Part shown: one piece after another, positions 18,732 through 28,448 of the stretch | Layout of the letters: every line of letters starts with the position of its first letter | Numbering within the stretch: position 1 is the stretch's first letter | NCBI RefSeq assembly: GCF_013306565.1 | Contig: NZ_PZPO01000001.1 | Coordinates: 1-64,000 of the forward strand | Direction: 5' to 3' | DNA from: Hyphomicrobium sulfonivorans | Lineage (GTDB): Bacteria > Pseudomonadota > Alphaproteobacteria > Rhizobiales > Hyphomicrobiaceae | DNA: 64,000 nt | The notes under the pieces: model-generated | Databases searched by the model: none | The model's input: only the letters and a program-made list of their open reading frames with translations | Told to the model about the DNA's origin: nothing | Translations under genes and position numbers: made by a program

Positions 18732-19583
18732 ATGACGGAGCCTATGCCGAGCGCAGGGGTTGCGAAGGGCAACCTGTTGGCTGGCAAACGCGGCCTTATC
18801 ATGGGCCTTGCCAACAACCGTTCAATTGCCTGGGGCATTGCCCGCGCCGCTGCTGACCAGGGTGCTGAGCTTGCCTTTACCTACCAGGGCGACGCGCTGA
18901 AAAAGCGTGTGGAGCCGCTGGCCAAGGAACTTGGCTCGAAAGTCGTGCTGCCGTGTGACGTCAGCGACGCCGCATCGATGGATGCCGTGTTCGCTGAGCT
19001 GGAGCGCGTCTGGGGCAAACTCGACTTTTTCGTCCATGCCATCGCCTTCTCGGACAAGGCTGAGCTGGACGGCCGCTACGTCGATACCACCGAGAAAAAT
19101 TTCAGCCAGACGATGCTGATCTCCTGCTACTCGTTTACGGCCCTCGCGGCCCGGGCCGAGAAGCTGATGTCCGACGGCGGCTCGATGCTGACCCTCACCT
19201 ATTACGGCGCCGAGAAGGTCATGCCTCACTACAACGTGATGGGTGTGGCCAAGGCCGCGCTGGAGGCGAGTGTGCGCTATCTGGCGGCCGATCTGGGCAA
19301 GACCGGCATTCGCGTCAACGCCATCTCGGCTGGCCCGATCAAGACGCTGGCCGCTTCCGGCATCGCCGACTTCCGCTACATCCTGCGCTGGAATGAGTAC
19401 AACTCTCCCCTGCGCCGGACAGTGAGCATTGAAGATGTGGGCGGCTCGGCACTTTACCTGCTTTCGGATCTCTCCGGCGGCGTTACGGGTGAAGTGCTGC
19501 ACGTCGACAGCGGCTATCACGTTCAGGGCATGAAGAACGAGGACGCCCCGGACATCACGGTCGCCAAGTCCGACGAGAGCTAA
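18732..19583 (+). CDS. fabI: Enoyl-[acyl-carrier-protein] reductase (NADH)
   Basis: A 283-residue enoyl-ACP reductase, the last reduction step in each fatty-acid elongation cycle. Seen: the N-terminal GLANNRSIAWGIA nucleotide site, FVHAIAFSDKAEL, catalytic Tyr/Lys in YNVMGVAKAALEA, and AGPIKTLAASGI. It has the long FabI form common in Rhizobiales. AGAGAGA lies just before the ATG. It is followed 27 bases later by the phosphatase gene, probably one transcript. Confidence 0.96.
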   Translation: MTEPMPSAGVAKGNLLAGKRGLIMGLANNRSIAWGIARAAADQGAELAFTYQGDALKKRVEPLAKELGSKVVLPCDVSDAASMDAVFAELERVWGKLDFFVHAIAFSDKAELDGRYVDTTEKNFSQTMLISCYSFTALAARAEKLMSDGGSMLTLTYYGAEKVMPHYNVMGVAKAALEASVRYLAADLGKTGIRVNAISAGPIKTLAASGIADFRYILRWNEYNSPLRRTVSIEDVGGSALYLLSDLSGGVTGEVLHVDSGYHVQGMKNEDAPDITVAKSDES

Positions 19584-19610
19584 ACGCCCGCAGAAGAGCA
19601 GCTTTTAGTG

Positions 19611-20198
19611 ATGCGCGCCGGGGTTACGATCTATTTCATCCGCCACGGCGAGACCGACTGGAACGCCCAGTCGCGCTATCAGGGGCAGGCCGACGTGCCC
19701 CTGAACGACAAGGGCCGCGGTCAGGCCCGGCGCAACGGCGAGACGTTGCGTGCGCTGGCCCCTGAAACCGGCGCGCTCCCCTTCATCGCCAGCCCGCTGC
19801 AGCGGGCGCGGGAAACCATGGAGATCGTGCGATCGGCCATGGAGCTGCCCGCTGAAGGCTACAGCCTCGATCCACGCCTGAAAGAGATCAATTACGGCGC
19901 CTGGCAGGGCACGCTGGCGGCGGAGCTGCCCCAGGTCGATCCCGATGGGCTCGCAGCACGCAACCTCGACACGTTCAACTGGCGACCGGAAGGCGGCGAG
20001 AGTTACGCCGACCTCACCCAGCGCGCCGTCGGCTGGCTGGACGGCATAGACGGCGATTGCGTGGTTGTGGCCCACGGCGGCATCAGCCGGGTGCTGCGCG
20101 GGCATCTCTATGCCCTGGAGCCGCTGGCCATCCCCGACCTTCCCGTTCCGCAAGATCGCATTCTCATTCTGCGCCGCGACGGCATGGAGTGGATTTAG
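19611..20198 (+). CDS. Histidine phosphatase family protein
   Basis: 195 residues of the phosphoglycerate-mutase-like branch. The catalytic RHG motif (FIRHGETDWN) is at about 10, with substrate/base residues in SPLQRARETMEI and KEINYGAWQG and the second catalytic His in VVAHGGISR. A GTG immediately upstream of the ATG is an equal choice of start. It follows fabI closely. The substrate is not predictable, and the family includes sugar- and nucleotide-phosphate phosphatases. Confidence 0.92.
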   Translation: MRAGVTIYFIRHGETDWNAQSRYQGQADVPLNDKGRGQARRNGETLRALAPETGALPFIASPLQRARETMEIVRSAMELPAEGYSLDPRLKEINYGAWQGTLAAELPQVDPDGLAARNLDTFNWRPEGGESYADLTQRAVGWLDGIDGDCVVVAHGGISRVLRGHLYALEPLAIPDLPVPQDRILILRRDGMEWI

Positions 20199-20212
20199 AG
20201 GGGCTTTTTGTT

Positions 20213-20253
20213 GGGCTTGGCGACTCCGCTTCGCGGAGCCGGCCGCCAAGCCC
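20213..20253. repeat. REP-like double palindrome, copy 1
   Basis: Outer perfect 10-bp arms (GGGCTTGGCG / CGCCAAGCCC) enclose an inner hairpin CTCCGC-TTC-GCGGAG followed by CGGC. It lies 14 bases after the phosphatase stop codon. Bases 20222-20243 are an inverted copy, with one mismatch, of 20343-20364 in the second element. Confidence 0.75.
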
Positions 20254-20332
20254 GATAAAGTTGGCTCAGCAGAACGCCTCCCACACACTTCAGGCGCGGC
20301 GGCAAGCGCGGCTGGCGCCCCGATACCTTCCC

Positions 20333-20373
20333 GTGTCCGGCGGCCGGCTCCGCGCAGCGGAGTCGCCGGACAC
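20333..20373. repeat. REP-like double palindrome, copy 2
   Basis: Same architecture as copy 1 but with different outer arms (GTGTCCGGCG / CGCCGGACAC) and the shared inner hairpin CTCCGC-GCA-GCGGAG. Copies are in inverted orientation, about 80 bases apart. Confidence 0.75.
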
Positions 20374-20385
20374 CCCCAAAAAAAG

Positions 20386-20418
20386 AAAGAGCCGAAGCAG
20401 CGGCTGCCTCGGCTCTTT
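20386..20418 (+). terminator. Terminator-like hairpin
   Basis: A 10-bp stem AAAGAGCCGA / TCGGCTCTTT with an internal GCAG/CTGC pair, flanked by an A-rich run on the left and TTTCC on the right. It could end transcripts on either strand. Confidence 0.6.
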
Positions 20419-20875
20419 CCCGTTTGGTGAATGACACCGCTCGGTGACGGTTGCTCAGGCCGCCATAGAGCAGTGTTTCGGGCAGTCCGTTCCTCTCGGA
20501 GGCCCTGAACGCTTTTACGCAGTTTGCGCTACGCAACCCGACGCTTGTGGCGCCGTTGATCCTGAAACAGCAAAAGAAACCAGAAGTCCAAGGCAAGCCT
20601 TGTGATGACCGAAGGTTTCACCACCCGGAGGTGGCCCATGCAGGTAGCCGCTTTTCGCCGAGGCGAGATGCGACCGGGCTGCTGCTTCAATGCGATCAAT
20701 CGCGAAGCACGACGCGATACCCCCCCACTTAAACTGCGTCGCGCTCGTCTGTCACGGTCTTTGCCACCCAGCGCACTTGCGAGGCCTCGCTTGCGCTCCT
20801 AAGACTGGCACAACTGCCACGGGGCCAAATGTTGCACACACAGCCCCTTTTGATTCCTCAACGCGGCTACAGGCG
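20419..20875. other. Unassigned region upstream of aroC
   Basis: About 455 bases. Short frames here (for example from 20602) have no protein-like character. The strip 20600-20720 is rich in short complementary segments, so a structured RNA is possible, but I do not recognise one. The aroC promoter should be in the last part. Confidence 0.4.
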
Positions 20876-21961
20876 ATGTCACACAACACTTTCGGCCATT
20901 TGTTTCGTGTCACGACCTGGGGCGAGAGCCACGGTCCCGCCCTCGGCTGCGTTGTGGACGGTTGTCCACCGGGAATTCCGCTTGAGCCAGCCGAGATCCA
21001 GCAGTTCCTGGATAAGCGCCGCCCGGGCCAGTCGCGCTTCACCACCCAGCGCAAGGAGCCCGATGAGGTCGAGATTCTTTCCGGCGTGTTCAGCGATGGC
21101 GAAGGTCGTCAGGTGACGACCGGCACGCCGATCTCACTGATGATCCGCAACGTCGATCAGCGCTCGAAGGACTACGGCGACATCGCCAGCAAGTTCCGGC
21201 CCGGCCACGCCGATTACGCCTACTTCAAAAAATACGGCATCCGCGACTATCGCGGCGGCGGTCGCTCATCGGCACGCGAAACCGCAGCGCGGGTCGCCGC
21301 TGGCGCGGTTGCGCGCAAGATCATTCCGGGCGTGCGTATCCGTGGCGCGCTGGTGCAGGTCGGCGATATCAAGGTCGACCGCTCGCTGTGGGATTGGGAC
21401 GCCGTCGACGCCAATCCGTTTTTCTGTCCCGACGCCGCAACCGCCGTGAAGTGGGCCGACTATCTCGATGGCATCCGCAAATCCGGCTCATCCATCGGCG
21501 CGGTGATTGAAGTAGTCGCCGAAGGCGTTCCAGCCGGCTGGGGCGCGCCGCTCTATGGCAAGTTGGATCAGGACATCGCTTCGGCGATGATGAGCATCAA
21601 CGCGGTGAAGGCCGTCGAGATCGGCGCCGGCATGGCAGCCGCGGAACTGACCGGCGAAGAAAACGCCGACGAGATCCGCATCGGCCATGATGGCGAGCCG
21701 TGTTTTCTTTCCAACCACGCCGGCGGTGTTTTGGGCGGCATCTCAACTGGCCAGCCGGTCGTGTGCCGGTTCGCGGTGAAGCCGACGTCATCCATTCTCA
21801 CGCAGCGCAAAACCATCGACATCAACGGCGAGGAAGCCGACGTGATGACGAAGGGACGTCACGATCCGTGCGTCGGCATTCGCGCCGTGCCCATCGGCGA
21901 AGCGATGATGGCGATCGTGCTTGCCGATCATTTTCTGCGTCACCGCGCACAGATCGGCTGA
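20876..21961 (+). CDS. aroC: Chorismate synthase
   Basis: A 361-residue enzyme converting 5-enolpyruvylshikimate 3-phosphate to chorismate, the last common step to aromatic amino acids. It requires reduced FMN. Signatures present: [14 protein letters not shown] at the N terminus, the [21 protein letters not shown] block, and the C-terminal [12 protein letters not shown]. The ATG at 20876 gives the standard N terminus (MSHNTFG), and the long upstream extension is not conserved. Confidence 0.96.
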   Translation: MSHNTFGHLFRVTTWGESHGPALGCVVDGCPPGIPLEPAEIQQFLDKRRPGQSRFTTQRKEPDEVEILSGVFSDGEGRQVTTGTPISLMIRNVDQRSKDYGDIASKFRPGHADYAYFKKYGIRDYRGGGRSSARETAARVAAGAVARKIIPGVRIRGALVQVGDIKVDRSLWDWDAVDANPFFCPDAATAVKWADYLDGIRKSGSSIGAVIEVVAEGVPAGWGAPLYGKLDQDIASAMMSINAVKAVEIGAGMAAAELTGEENADEIRIGHDGEPCFLSNHAGGVLGGISTGQPVVCRFAVKPTSSILTQRKTIDINGEEADVMTKGRHDPCVGIRAVPIGEAMMAIVLADHFLRHRAQIG

Positions 21962-22297
21962 CATCATCCGCTCTGCACAAGCGCGCATAATTCGTACGCT
22001 GTCGGCGTGTGCATGCACGCGCGCACGCCGCGTAACGATGCGAAAATTTGCAGTGTTTATCGACAAAATGTCACACGCGAGGCTAGCCAAAGTTTGGTCG
22101 CTGCGTTATCGTCAAGAAACTGAAGCTCAAGAGAAATCCCAACACTGACGTTGCGGCTGGCATGGCCCGGCAACGCGCCGCTCTCGGCTGCGAGAGCATG
22201 CGCTTGCGTTCTGCATGCCCCGCGCGAACGAGAGCGCTTGCCTGTTTTCAGGACAAGCACCGGACTTGGCTGGTTGACGCGTGGGAGGCGTGACACT
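21962..22297. other. Intergenic region
   Basis: About 335 bases between aroC and the next gene. It contains an ORF-like extension of the following gene with no protein character. No RNA or repeat recognised. The stretch around 22180-22240 has self-complementary CTCTCG/CGAGAG pieces. Confidence 0.4.
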
Positions 22298-22840
22298 GTG
22301 TTGAGACTCGACGGACGTCGACAGATTTCGCTTTTGAGCAAAGCCGTCATCGAGCGCAGCTCGCCGGAAATACGTTACGACGTCGCGCCCTCGGTTCCCC
22401 TCATAGCGCGCGACAGCTTCGTGGCCGACACCGCGGTGAAGATGGAGCAGATGCAGGCGACGTTGCGGCTGCTATCGCGTGACATGTCTCAGCTTGCCGG
22501 TGCTGTCGCCGATCTGCAGAAAGCGACCGAGGACGAACGGCATTATCGCAATTTCCGCATGGGCGAGCAGCGCAGTCGTGAAAGCAAGCTCGATGAAGTC
22601 CTGCGCAAGTGCCGCGATCTGAAGGCGCGGCTGGACCGCATCGAATACACGTCGCCCCGTGGCGACTACCACGCCTACACCAGCTTCGAAGCGATCAGCC
22701 GCAAGCTGGCGGAGTTCGACACTTTCCGCGCCTACGCCCAGCGCATCGAGCGCTCGCTGAATGCGCGCGCGTGGCTACTGTGCGCCATCATCGCGGCCGG
22801 TGCTGGCGTGCTTGTGGTGGCCGCACGGCTGGCGAGCTGA
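22298..22840 (+). CDS. Predicted coiled-coil protein with C-terminal membrane anchor
   Basis: 180 residues from the GTG at 22298, which has GGGAGG upstream (a TTG codon follows directly). Residues about 45-150 are charged, with heptad-like Leu/Met spacing (VKMEQMQATLRLLSRDMSQL), which suggests a coiled coil. A hydrophobic segment (WLLCAIIAAGAGVLVVAA) ends the protein as a tail anchor. Not recognised. It may be an envelope or polar scaffold protein, but that is only inference from its shape. Confidence 0.65.
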   Translation: MLRLDGRRQISLLSKAVIERSSPEIRYDVAPSVPLIARDSFVADTAVKMEQMQATLRLLSRDMSQLAGAVADLQKATEDERHYRNFRMGEQRSRESKLDEVLRKCRDLKARLDRIEYTSPRGDYHAYTSFEAISRKLAEFDTFRAYAQRIERSLNARAWLLCAIIAAGAGVLVVAARLAS

Positions 22841-22960
22841 GCTAAGAAAGCCCGGCCGGCGCATGGAATGTGCTCCACACTGCGCGGCCTACCACGGGCC
22901 GCGACGTGCGCACATCATTGGTACAATCAGAGCGCACTCGGGCAACCGCACAGGCCGCTG

Positions 22961-24316
22961 CTAAACCCTCTCGGCCCACAGATCGTAGTCGTCGGCCTGC
23001 GTCACGCGCACCGACACGATCTCGCCGGGCTTCACATCCGTGACGCCGTTCAGGAACACACTGCCATCGATTTCCGGCGCATCCCACTTGGAGCGGGCCA
23101 GCGCGCCTTCATCATCGACCTCGTCGACGATAACGTCGATCTCGCGGCCGACAATCTTCGCCAGCCGCTTCTCGCTGACTTCCTTCGCCGTCTCCATGAA
23201 GCGATGCCAGCGCTCGTCCTTCACTTCCTGCGGCACCGCGCCTTCCAGATTGTTGGCGGGCGCGCCATCAACCGGCTCGTAGCGGAAGCAGCCGACGCGC
23301 GCCAATTCGGCTTCACGCATCCAGTCGAGCAGCAGCTCAAAATCTTCATCCGTCTCGCCGGGGAAGCCGACGATGAATGTGGAGCGAATGGCAAGATCGG
23401 GACACACGTCGCGCCAGCGGCGAATGCGCTCCAGCGTCTTCTCCTGATTGCCAGGACGACGCATCGCTTTCAGCACCGCCGGCGAAGCATGCTGGAACGG
23501 GATGTCGAGATAAGGCAGCAGCTTGCCCTCAGCCATCAGCGGAATGACGGTATCGACGTGCGGATAGGGATAGACGTAATGCAGGCGCACCCATGCGCCC
23601 AACTCGCCCAGCGCCTCGCACAGCGGCAGGAAGCGCGCCGGCAGCGGCTGCCCCTTCCACGGGCTTTCGGCATACTTGAGATCGAGGCCGTAAGCGCTGG
23701 TGTCCTGAGAGATCACCAGCAGCTCTTTCACGCCAGCCTTCACCAGCCGCTCAGCTTCGGTCATCACGTGGTTTGACGGCCGGCTTTTCAGGTCACCGCG
23801 CAACTGCGGAATGATGCAGAAGGTGCAGCGGTTGTTGCAGCCTTCGGAAATCTTCAGATACGCATAGTGGCGCGGCGTCAGGCGCAGGCCTTCTGCTGGC
23901 ACCAGATCGATGAACGGATCGTGCTTCGGCGGCGCGGCGGCATGCACCGCTTCGACAACCTGCTCGTACTGATGCGGTCCGGTGATCGCCAGCACGCCGG
24001 GATGGGCTTCGCGGATGCGGCCTTCCTCAACGCCGAAGCAGCCGGTGACGATGACGCGGCCGTTCTCGGCCATCGCCTCGCCAATGGCGTCCAGGCTTTC
24101 CTGCTTGGCGGAATCCAGAAACCCACACGTGTTCACCACCACCACGTCGGCGCCCGCATAATCCGGCGCAACGCGATAGCCCTCCGCGCGCAGCTTGGTC
24201 AGGATGCGCTCGGAATCGACCAGCGCCTTCGGGCAGCCGAGCGAAACGAAGCCAACGGTTGGCACATGGCCGCGCTTCTGTTCAGCCGGCGGGTTTTTGT
24301 CGAGCGATATTGTCAT
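22961..24316 (-). CDS. rimO: Ribosomal protein S12 methylthiotransferase
   Basis: A 451-residue radical-SAM enzyme that adds a methylthio group to the conserved aspartate of ribosomal protein S12. Domains: N-terminal MTTase/UPF0004 ([16 protein letters not shown], with further Cys in NTCGF and TGCFG), radical SAM core with C-x3-C-x2-C in [14 protein letters not shown], and a C-terminal TRAM domain ([17 protein letters not shown]...). [13 protein letters not shown] closes the TRAM. Full length and intact. Confidence 0.96.
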   Translation of the reverse strand: MTISLDKNPPAEQKRGHVPTVGFVSLGCPKALVDSERILTKLRAEGYRVAPDYAGADVVVVNTCGFLDSAKQESLDAIGEAMAENGRVIVTGCFGVEEGRIREAHPGVLAITGPHQYEQVVEAVHAAAPPKHDPFIDLVPAEGLRLTPRHYAYLKISEGCNNRCTFCIIPQLRGDLKSRPSNHVMTEAERLVKAGVKELLVISQDTSAYGLDLKYAESPWKGQPLPARFLPLCEALGELGAWVRLHYVYPYPHVDTVIPLMAEGKLLPYLDIPFQHASPAVLKAMRRPGNQEKTLERIRRWRDVCPDLAIRSTFIVGFPGETDEDFELLLDWMREAELARVGCFRYEPVDGAPANNLEGAVPQEVKDERWHRFMETAKEVSEKRLAKIVGREIDVIVDEVDDEGALARSKWDAPEIDGSVFLNGVTDVKPGEIVSVRVTQADDYDLWAERV

Positions 24317-24457
24317 GGCCGGGGCTCTAGCACGGCCTGAACGGGCGCGCGAGAGCGCTCTTTATGCGCTTGGCAGGAATAGAAAGCATTTCTTGTTCGT
24401 TCCGGAACGTTCGGCCGCACCGCTAGGTTGTAGTGAGCCGACATTGGAACAACAGCC

Positions 24458-24541
24458 ATGACCGCCGACCGACTGTTATCACTGGCCGGACTTTTCCTTT
24501 CCTTCGGACTGGTGGCCTCAATCGTTTTCGCCCTGATCTAG
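24458..24541 (+). CDS. Possible 27-residue single-span membrane peptide
   Basis: ATG at 24458 opens a 27-codon frame, MTADRLLSLAGLFLSFGLVASI..., with one hydrophobic helix and a TAG stop. It stands alone between divergent rimO and convergent lon. No good ribosome site, and no family known to me. A chance frame is equally possible. Confidence 0.3.
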   Translation: MTADRLLSLAGLFLSFGLVASIVFALI

Positions 24542-24562
24542 CCAACGGCTAACTTCGCCCCT

Positions 24563-24596
24563 CCGGGAGCCCCGCCGCAAATGGCGGCACTCCCGG
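24563..24596 (-). terminator. Hairpin downstream of lon
   Basis: Perfect CCGGGAG / CTCCCGG arms with inner GCCGC / GCGGC pairing, 28 bases beyond the lon stop on the minus strand. No clear T tract, so it could be a rho-independent-like or mRNA-stabilising hairpin. Confidence 0.5.
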
Positions 24597-24623
24597 TATT
24601 GCTACGGAAACGCGGGCGAGCGG

Positions 24624-27056
24624 TTAATCGACGGTTACTTCCGAGCGCGCTTCCGCCCCGGCTCCGTCCTCCAACGCCGCCGCCATCGCATCCTCCACCT
24701 TTTCCAGCCAGATCAACTCAAGCTGCTTGCGCGTTTCCTCGGACAGATCCTCGATGTCCTTGCGGTTGCGCGCCGGCAGCATCACGCGCTTGATGCCCGC
24801 ACGCGCCGCCGCCGCCAGTTTCTCCTTGATGCCGCCCACCGGCAGCACCAGGCCGCGCAGGCTGATCTCGCCCGTCATCGCCGTATCGGAGCGCACCGGC
24901 CGGTTGGTCATCAGCGATGTGAGCGCCAGAAACATCGCAACACCCGCCGATGGACCATCCTTCGGAATGGCACCGGCCGGAACGTGAACGTGGATGTCGC
25001 TGCGTTCGAACAGCTTTTCGTCGACGCCAAGCTGGGCCGCGCGGTTCTTCACGATCGACAGCGCCGCCTGCACGCTTTCGCGCATCACTTCGCCGAGCTG
25101 ACCGGTGAGGATCAACCTGCCATTGCCCGGCGTGCGCGTGGCTTCGATGAACAGAATATCGCCACCCACCGGCGTCCACGCCAGTCCGGTTGCCACGCCT
25201 GGCACAGACGTGCGCATCGCCACTTCACTTTCGAACACCGGCGCACCCAGAATGGCATGCAGGTCTGCAGCACCGATGCCGATGGTACCAGCCTCACCTT
25301 CCGCAACCCGCACGGCGGCATTGCGCAAAACCTTGCCGATTTCGCGCTCAAGGTTTCGCACGCCCGCTTCGCGGGTATAGAGGTTGATGATCTGCAGCAG
25401 CGCATCGTCGGTCAGCTCAACCTGCTCGGGCTTTAGGCCATTCGCCTTGAGCTGCCGCGCAACCAGATATCGCTTTGCGATATTGAACTTCTCCTCCGCC
25501 GAATAGCCGGAAAGATTGATCACCTCCATGCGGTCGCGCAATGGCCCCGGAATCTGGTCGAGCACGTTCGCCGTGGCGATAAACACAACGCGCGACAGAT
25601 CGAACGGCACCGCGAGGTAATTGTCGCGGAACGTCGAGTTCTGCTCCGGGTCAAGCACTTCAAGCATCGCTGCGCGCGGATCGCCCTGCACGCCCGAGCC
25701 CAGCTTGTCGATCTCGTCCAGCATCATCACGCAGTTGCGCTCACCCGCCTTGCGGATCGCCTGAATAATGTTGCCCGGCAGCGCGCCGATGTACGTGCGG
25801 CGGTGCCCGCGGATCTCCGCTTCGTCATGTACGCCGCCAAGACTGACGCGCACAAACTTGCGATTCATGGCGCGCGCAATGGATTGGCCAAGCGAAGTCT
25901 TGCCCACGCCGGGCGGACCGACGAAGCACAGGATCGGCGCCTTGCCCTCCGGCGCCAGCTTGCGCACAGCGAGAAACTCGACGATGCGCCGCTTGATCTT
26001 GTCGAGGCCGTAATGGTCCTCATCGAGAATGCGCCGCGCCTCCTTGATATCGATCGGCGTTTCTTCCGGCAGCTTCCACGGCAGCTCGATCAACCAGTCG
26101 AGATAGGTACGCGTCATGCCATAATCGGGCGACGCTTCCTGCATCCGCTCCAGCCGGCGCAGTTCCTTGCGCGCAGCGTCCTCCACCTCCTTGGGCATTT
26201 CTGCCCTGGTGATGGCTTCGGACAGGTCCGCAATATCCTGCGCCTTGCCCTGCTCGCCTTCGCCAAGTTGGCGCTGGATCGCAGCCATCTGCTCGCGCAA
26301 CAGCACTTCGCGCTGGCGATCATCCAGTGCGGCTTTGGTCTGGCGGCCAATCTCATGCGACAGCCGCAGCACTTCGATGCGATGGGCGAGCAGCGCGGAG
26401 ACTTTCTCCATGCGCGCCGACACATCGACCGTTTCTAAGATCTCCTGCTTCTCCGACGCGCTGAGATCCATATACGCGGCCGCCATATCGGCCAGCGCAC
26501 CGGGCTCGCGCACGCCCTGCACCGCAATCAACATCTCCTGCGGCGCCTGGGGCAGAAGCTCCAGCGCTTCGACGGCCTGCCGCTGCAGGTTCAAGAACCG
26601 CGCCTGAATTTGTGCGTTCGTTTCCTGCGGGTCCGCGATCCGCTTTACCCGCGCGACCAGAAACGGCCAGCCGTTCAGAAATTCCTCAATCTGGAAACGC
26701 TCATCGCCCTGCACGACAAGATGATGCGAGCCATCCGGCGCCGTCACGTAACGCACGATGTTAGCCACGGTGCCGATGCGATGCAGATCGATCGGCTGCG
26801 GTACAGCGGCTTCGCCGTCGCGCTGCATGAGAATGCCGACCTGGCGCTGCTCGCGCACGCCATACTGCGCAGCCGCGATCGAACCGGGGCGCCCGACGGC
26901 AACCGGCAACACAACGCCGGGGAACAGCGTCATTTCGCGAACGGGAATTATTGCGATCGCGTCCGCCGGCAGCGCAGGCAAATGCGACGGCAGCGCCCGG
27001 CCACCACTATCGGAGCCCGCGTTATTCGTATTGGTATTCGGAGCGTCCATTTTCAT
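24624..27056 (-). CDS. lon: ATP-dependent protease Lon
   Basis: An 810-residue cytosolic AAA+ serine protease that degrades misfolded and regulatory proteins. Order: N-terminal LON substrate domain (about 30-230), helical linker, AAA+ module with Walker A GPPGVGKTSLG and Walker B MMLDEIDKLG, and a C-terminal protease domain with catalytic Ser in KDGPSAG and Lys in GGIKEKL. ATG at 27056 (MKMDAP) fits. It lies one base after the hsp20 stop codon, so the two are one operon. A second lon elsewhere in such genomes is common, and this copy with hsp20 is often the accessory one. Confidence 0.96.
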   Translation of the reverse strand: MKMDAPNTNTNNAGSDSGGRALPSHLPALPADAIAIIPVREMTLFPGVVLPVAVGRPGSIAAAQYGVREQRQVGILMQRDGEAAVPQPIDLHRIGTVANIVRYVTAPDGSHHLVVQGDERFQIEEFLNGWPFLVARVKRIADPQETNAQIQARFLNLQRQAVEALELLPQAPQEMLIAVQGVREPGALADMAAAYMDLSASEKQEILETVDVSARMEKVSALLAHRIEVLRLSHEIGRQTKAALDDRQREVLLREQMAAIQRQLGEGEQGKAQDIADLSEAITRAEMPKEVEDAARKELRRLERMQEASPDYGMTRTYLDWLIELPWKLPEETPIDIKEARRILDEDHYGLDKIKRRIVEFLAVRKLAPEGKAPILCFVGPPGVGKTSLGQSIARAMNRKFVRVSLGGVHDEAEIRGHRRTYIGALPGNIIQAIRKAGERNCVMMLDEIDKLGSGVQGDPRAAMLEVLDPEQNSTFRDNYLAVPFDLSRVVFIATANVLDQIPGPLRDRMEVINLSGYSAEEKFNIAKRYLVARQLKANGLKPEQVELTDDALLQIINLYTREAGVRNLEREIGKVLRNAAVRVAEGEAGTIGIGAADLHAILGAPVFESEVAMRTSVPGVATGLAWTPVGGDILFIEATRTPGNGRLILTGQLGEVMRESVQAALSIVKNRAAQLGVDEKLFERSDIHVHVPAGAIPKDGPSAGVAMFLALTSLMTNRPVRSDTAMTGEISLRGLVLPVGGIKEKLAAAARAGIKRVMLPARNRKDIEDLSEETRKQLELIWLEKVEDAMAAALEDGAGAEARSEVTVD

Positions 27057-27057
27057 C

Positions 27058-27474
27058 TCAGTCACGGCCCGGCCCCACTTTCGATAACAGCACCAGCAAG
27101 CAACCATCGGCAAAACTGCGGCGTACATCGGCATAACGCCCAGCAGGCAACCGAAGACGGCGTTCGAAACGACCCTGCGGCAACTCCAGCCGATGTATCT
27201 CGGCCGTGCGGAACTCCGCCGGCGGTGTGCGCACGCCAATAACAATTAGATCGTTACCGTCGATCGCAGCTTCAACCTGCTCTGGCTTCACGCCCGGCAA
27301 GGCGACGACCACCAGCACACCGCGCTCGTCCTCGAACACATCAACAGGCGGCTCCCAAACCGGCTGGCGCGCATAGACGCGCACCGGTTGAAAGAACTGC
27401 CTGTGCATACGTTCGGCCCGCGCAAGCATCTCGCAGGCCTGAGACCACATCACACGTGTTGGATCGTCTTTCAT
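27058..27474 (-). CDS. Hsp20/alpha-crystallin family small heat-shock protein
   Basis: 138 residues from the ATG at 27474 (a GTG 45 bases upstream is also open). The N-terminal helix region (MWSQACEMLARAERMHRQFF) precedes an alpha-crystallin domain (WEPPVDVFEDERGVLVVVALPGV to YADVRRSFADGCLLVLLSK). Such proteins hold unfolding proteins as ATP-independent chaperones. Its stop is separated from the lon start by one base, so chaperone and protease are coupled. The C-terminal IxI motif is absent. Confidence 0.9.
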   Translation of the reverse strand: MKDDPTRVMWSQACEMLARAERMHRQFFQPVRVYARQPVWEPPVDVFEDERGVLVVVALPGVKPEQVEAAIDGNDLIVIGVRTPPAEFRTAEIHRLELPQGRFERRLRLPAGRYADVRRSFADGCLLVLLSKVGPGRD

Positions 27475-28075
27475 GGACAGTGCTTTCGTTGACGAGGTCA
27501 CCGGCGAGGAATGAGCCACCGACGAGGCGCCGGCACACGGTCAAGAAAGATAGTCGTCAATTAATGGATTGCTACAGTGAGACCGGAAACTTCTCAGACT
27601 TCACATGTGGGCTATTTGCACGGGACATCGGGCCTGATCGTTGGCCGTCGATCGATCCCGTTCCATCGCGCCGCCCGCACAATCCGCGCTGCGCTCTAAA
27701 GCTTGCCCCGATGGGCGCGGACGCTGGCCAGAAATTCCATCCGGCAACCAAAACACGGCTGCATTCCATCACAATTTTTCTATACAAAAATAGTCATGTA
27801 TTTCTGGAGACGTTTGGTTTAAATTGATGAATTAATGTTTTAGCGATATAAATGCTTAAGATGGCTTCATTTGGCGGCCAAGATCGGGTTTTTCGACGCA
27901 CAACAATCGAAATACCCTTGAAATATCATGCAATAGTGCCGATATGCGCTCCTAAGGTGCACACAGCGCGTGTGCCGCCTACGGTAGACATCCAGAAAAT
28001 ATCAATCTTTTTGCTGGAAATGCCGAGGGTAACGGCGGGTCCGGGGCGTTCGCCAGTTAAAAACTAGAACGCGAA
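27475..28075. other. AT-rich intergenic region
   Basis: 600 bases without a convincing gene. Bases about 27765-27865 are clearly richer in A+T than the surroundings (several runs such as ATTTTTC and TTAAATT), unusual for this genome. The hsp20-lon promoter should be near 27480-27620. No consensus heat-shock promoter could be assigned. Confidence 0.5.
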
Positions 28076-28324
28076 TTGGCAACTGTGGTCGAGGTCGAGT
28101 TGACAAATTTCAAGGAACATTACCGCACTCACGCCGACAGCCATGATCATGGCGACACCTGCTTGGACAGCTTCGAGGCTGACCGTGAGGCACGCCGACA
28201 TACTGAGCAAAAGACGAGGAAATGCCTGCTTTGCCGCGAGTCCTTCCCCAGTTCATGGGCGGGGGAACGGATCTGCCGCAAGTGCAAATCCACGTCGACA
28301 TGGCGCAGCAGCGGGATGGAATGA
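28076..28324 (+). CDS. Small zinc-ribbon protein
   Basis: 82 residues from the TTG at 28076. A GTG at 28085 is an alternative start. The C-terminal half has two Cys-x2-Cys knuckles (KCLLC and ICRKC) separated by 18 residues with a conserved-looking SSWAGERIC, a zinc-ribbon pattern I recall from small uncharacterised alphaproteobacterial proteins. The N-terminal half is His/Asp-rich (HADSHDHGD) and may be linker. Function unknown. It is followed by a terminator. Confidence 0.7.
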   Translation: MATVVEVELTNFKEHYRTHADSHDHGDTCLDSFEADREARRHTEQKTRKCLLCRESFPSSWAGERICRKCKSTSTWRSSGME

Positions 28325-28353
28325 TCCCTCAGCGCGAATACCGATAGCTAAAT

Positions 28354-28385
28354 TGGGGGCGCCACTTGGGCTGCCCCCATTTTTG
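28354..28385 (+). terminator. Terminator after zinc-ribbon gene
   Basis: GGGGGC / GCCCCC stem with a 12-base loop, followed by ATTTTTG, 30 bases after the stop codon. Confidence 0.7.
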
Positions 28386-28448
28386 TATTCAGCGCTCCCT
28401 CTGACCTTCTCAGGACAGACGAACGGCTGCATGGCTTAGCCGCTGCAG

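Noticed and set aside
20602-20802. Small ORF upstream of aroC
   Set aside because: Arg/Pro/Leu-rich with no hydrophobic pattern or ribosome site; typical chance frame.
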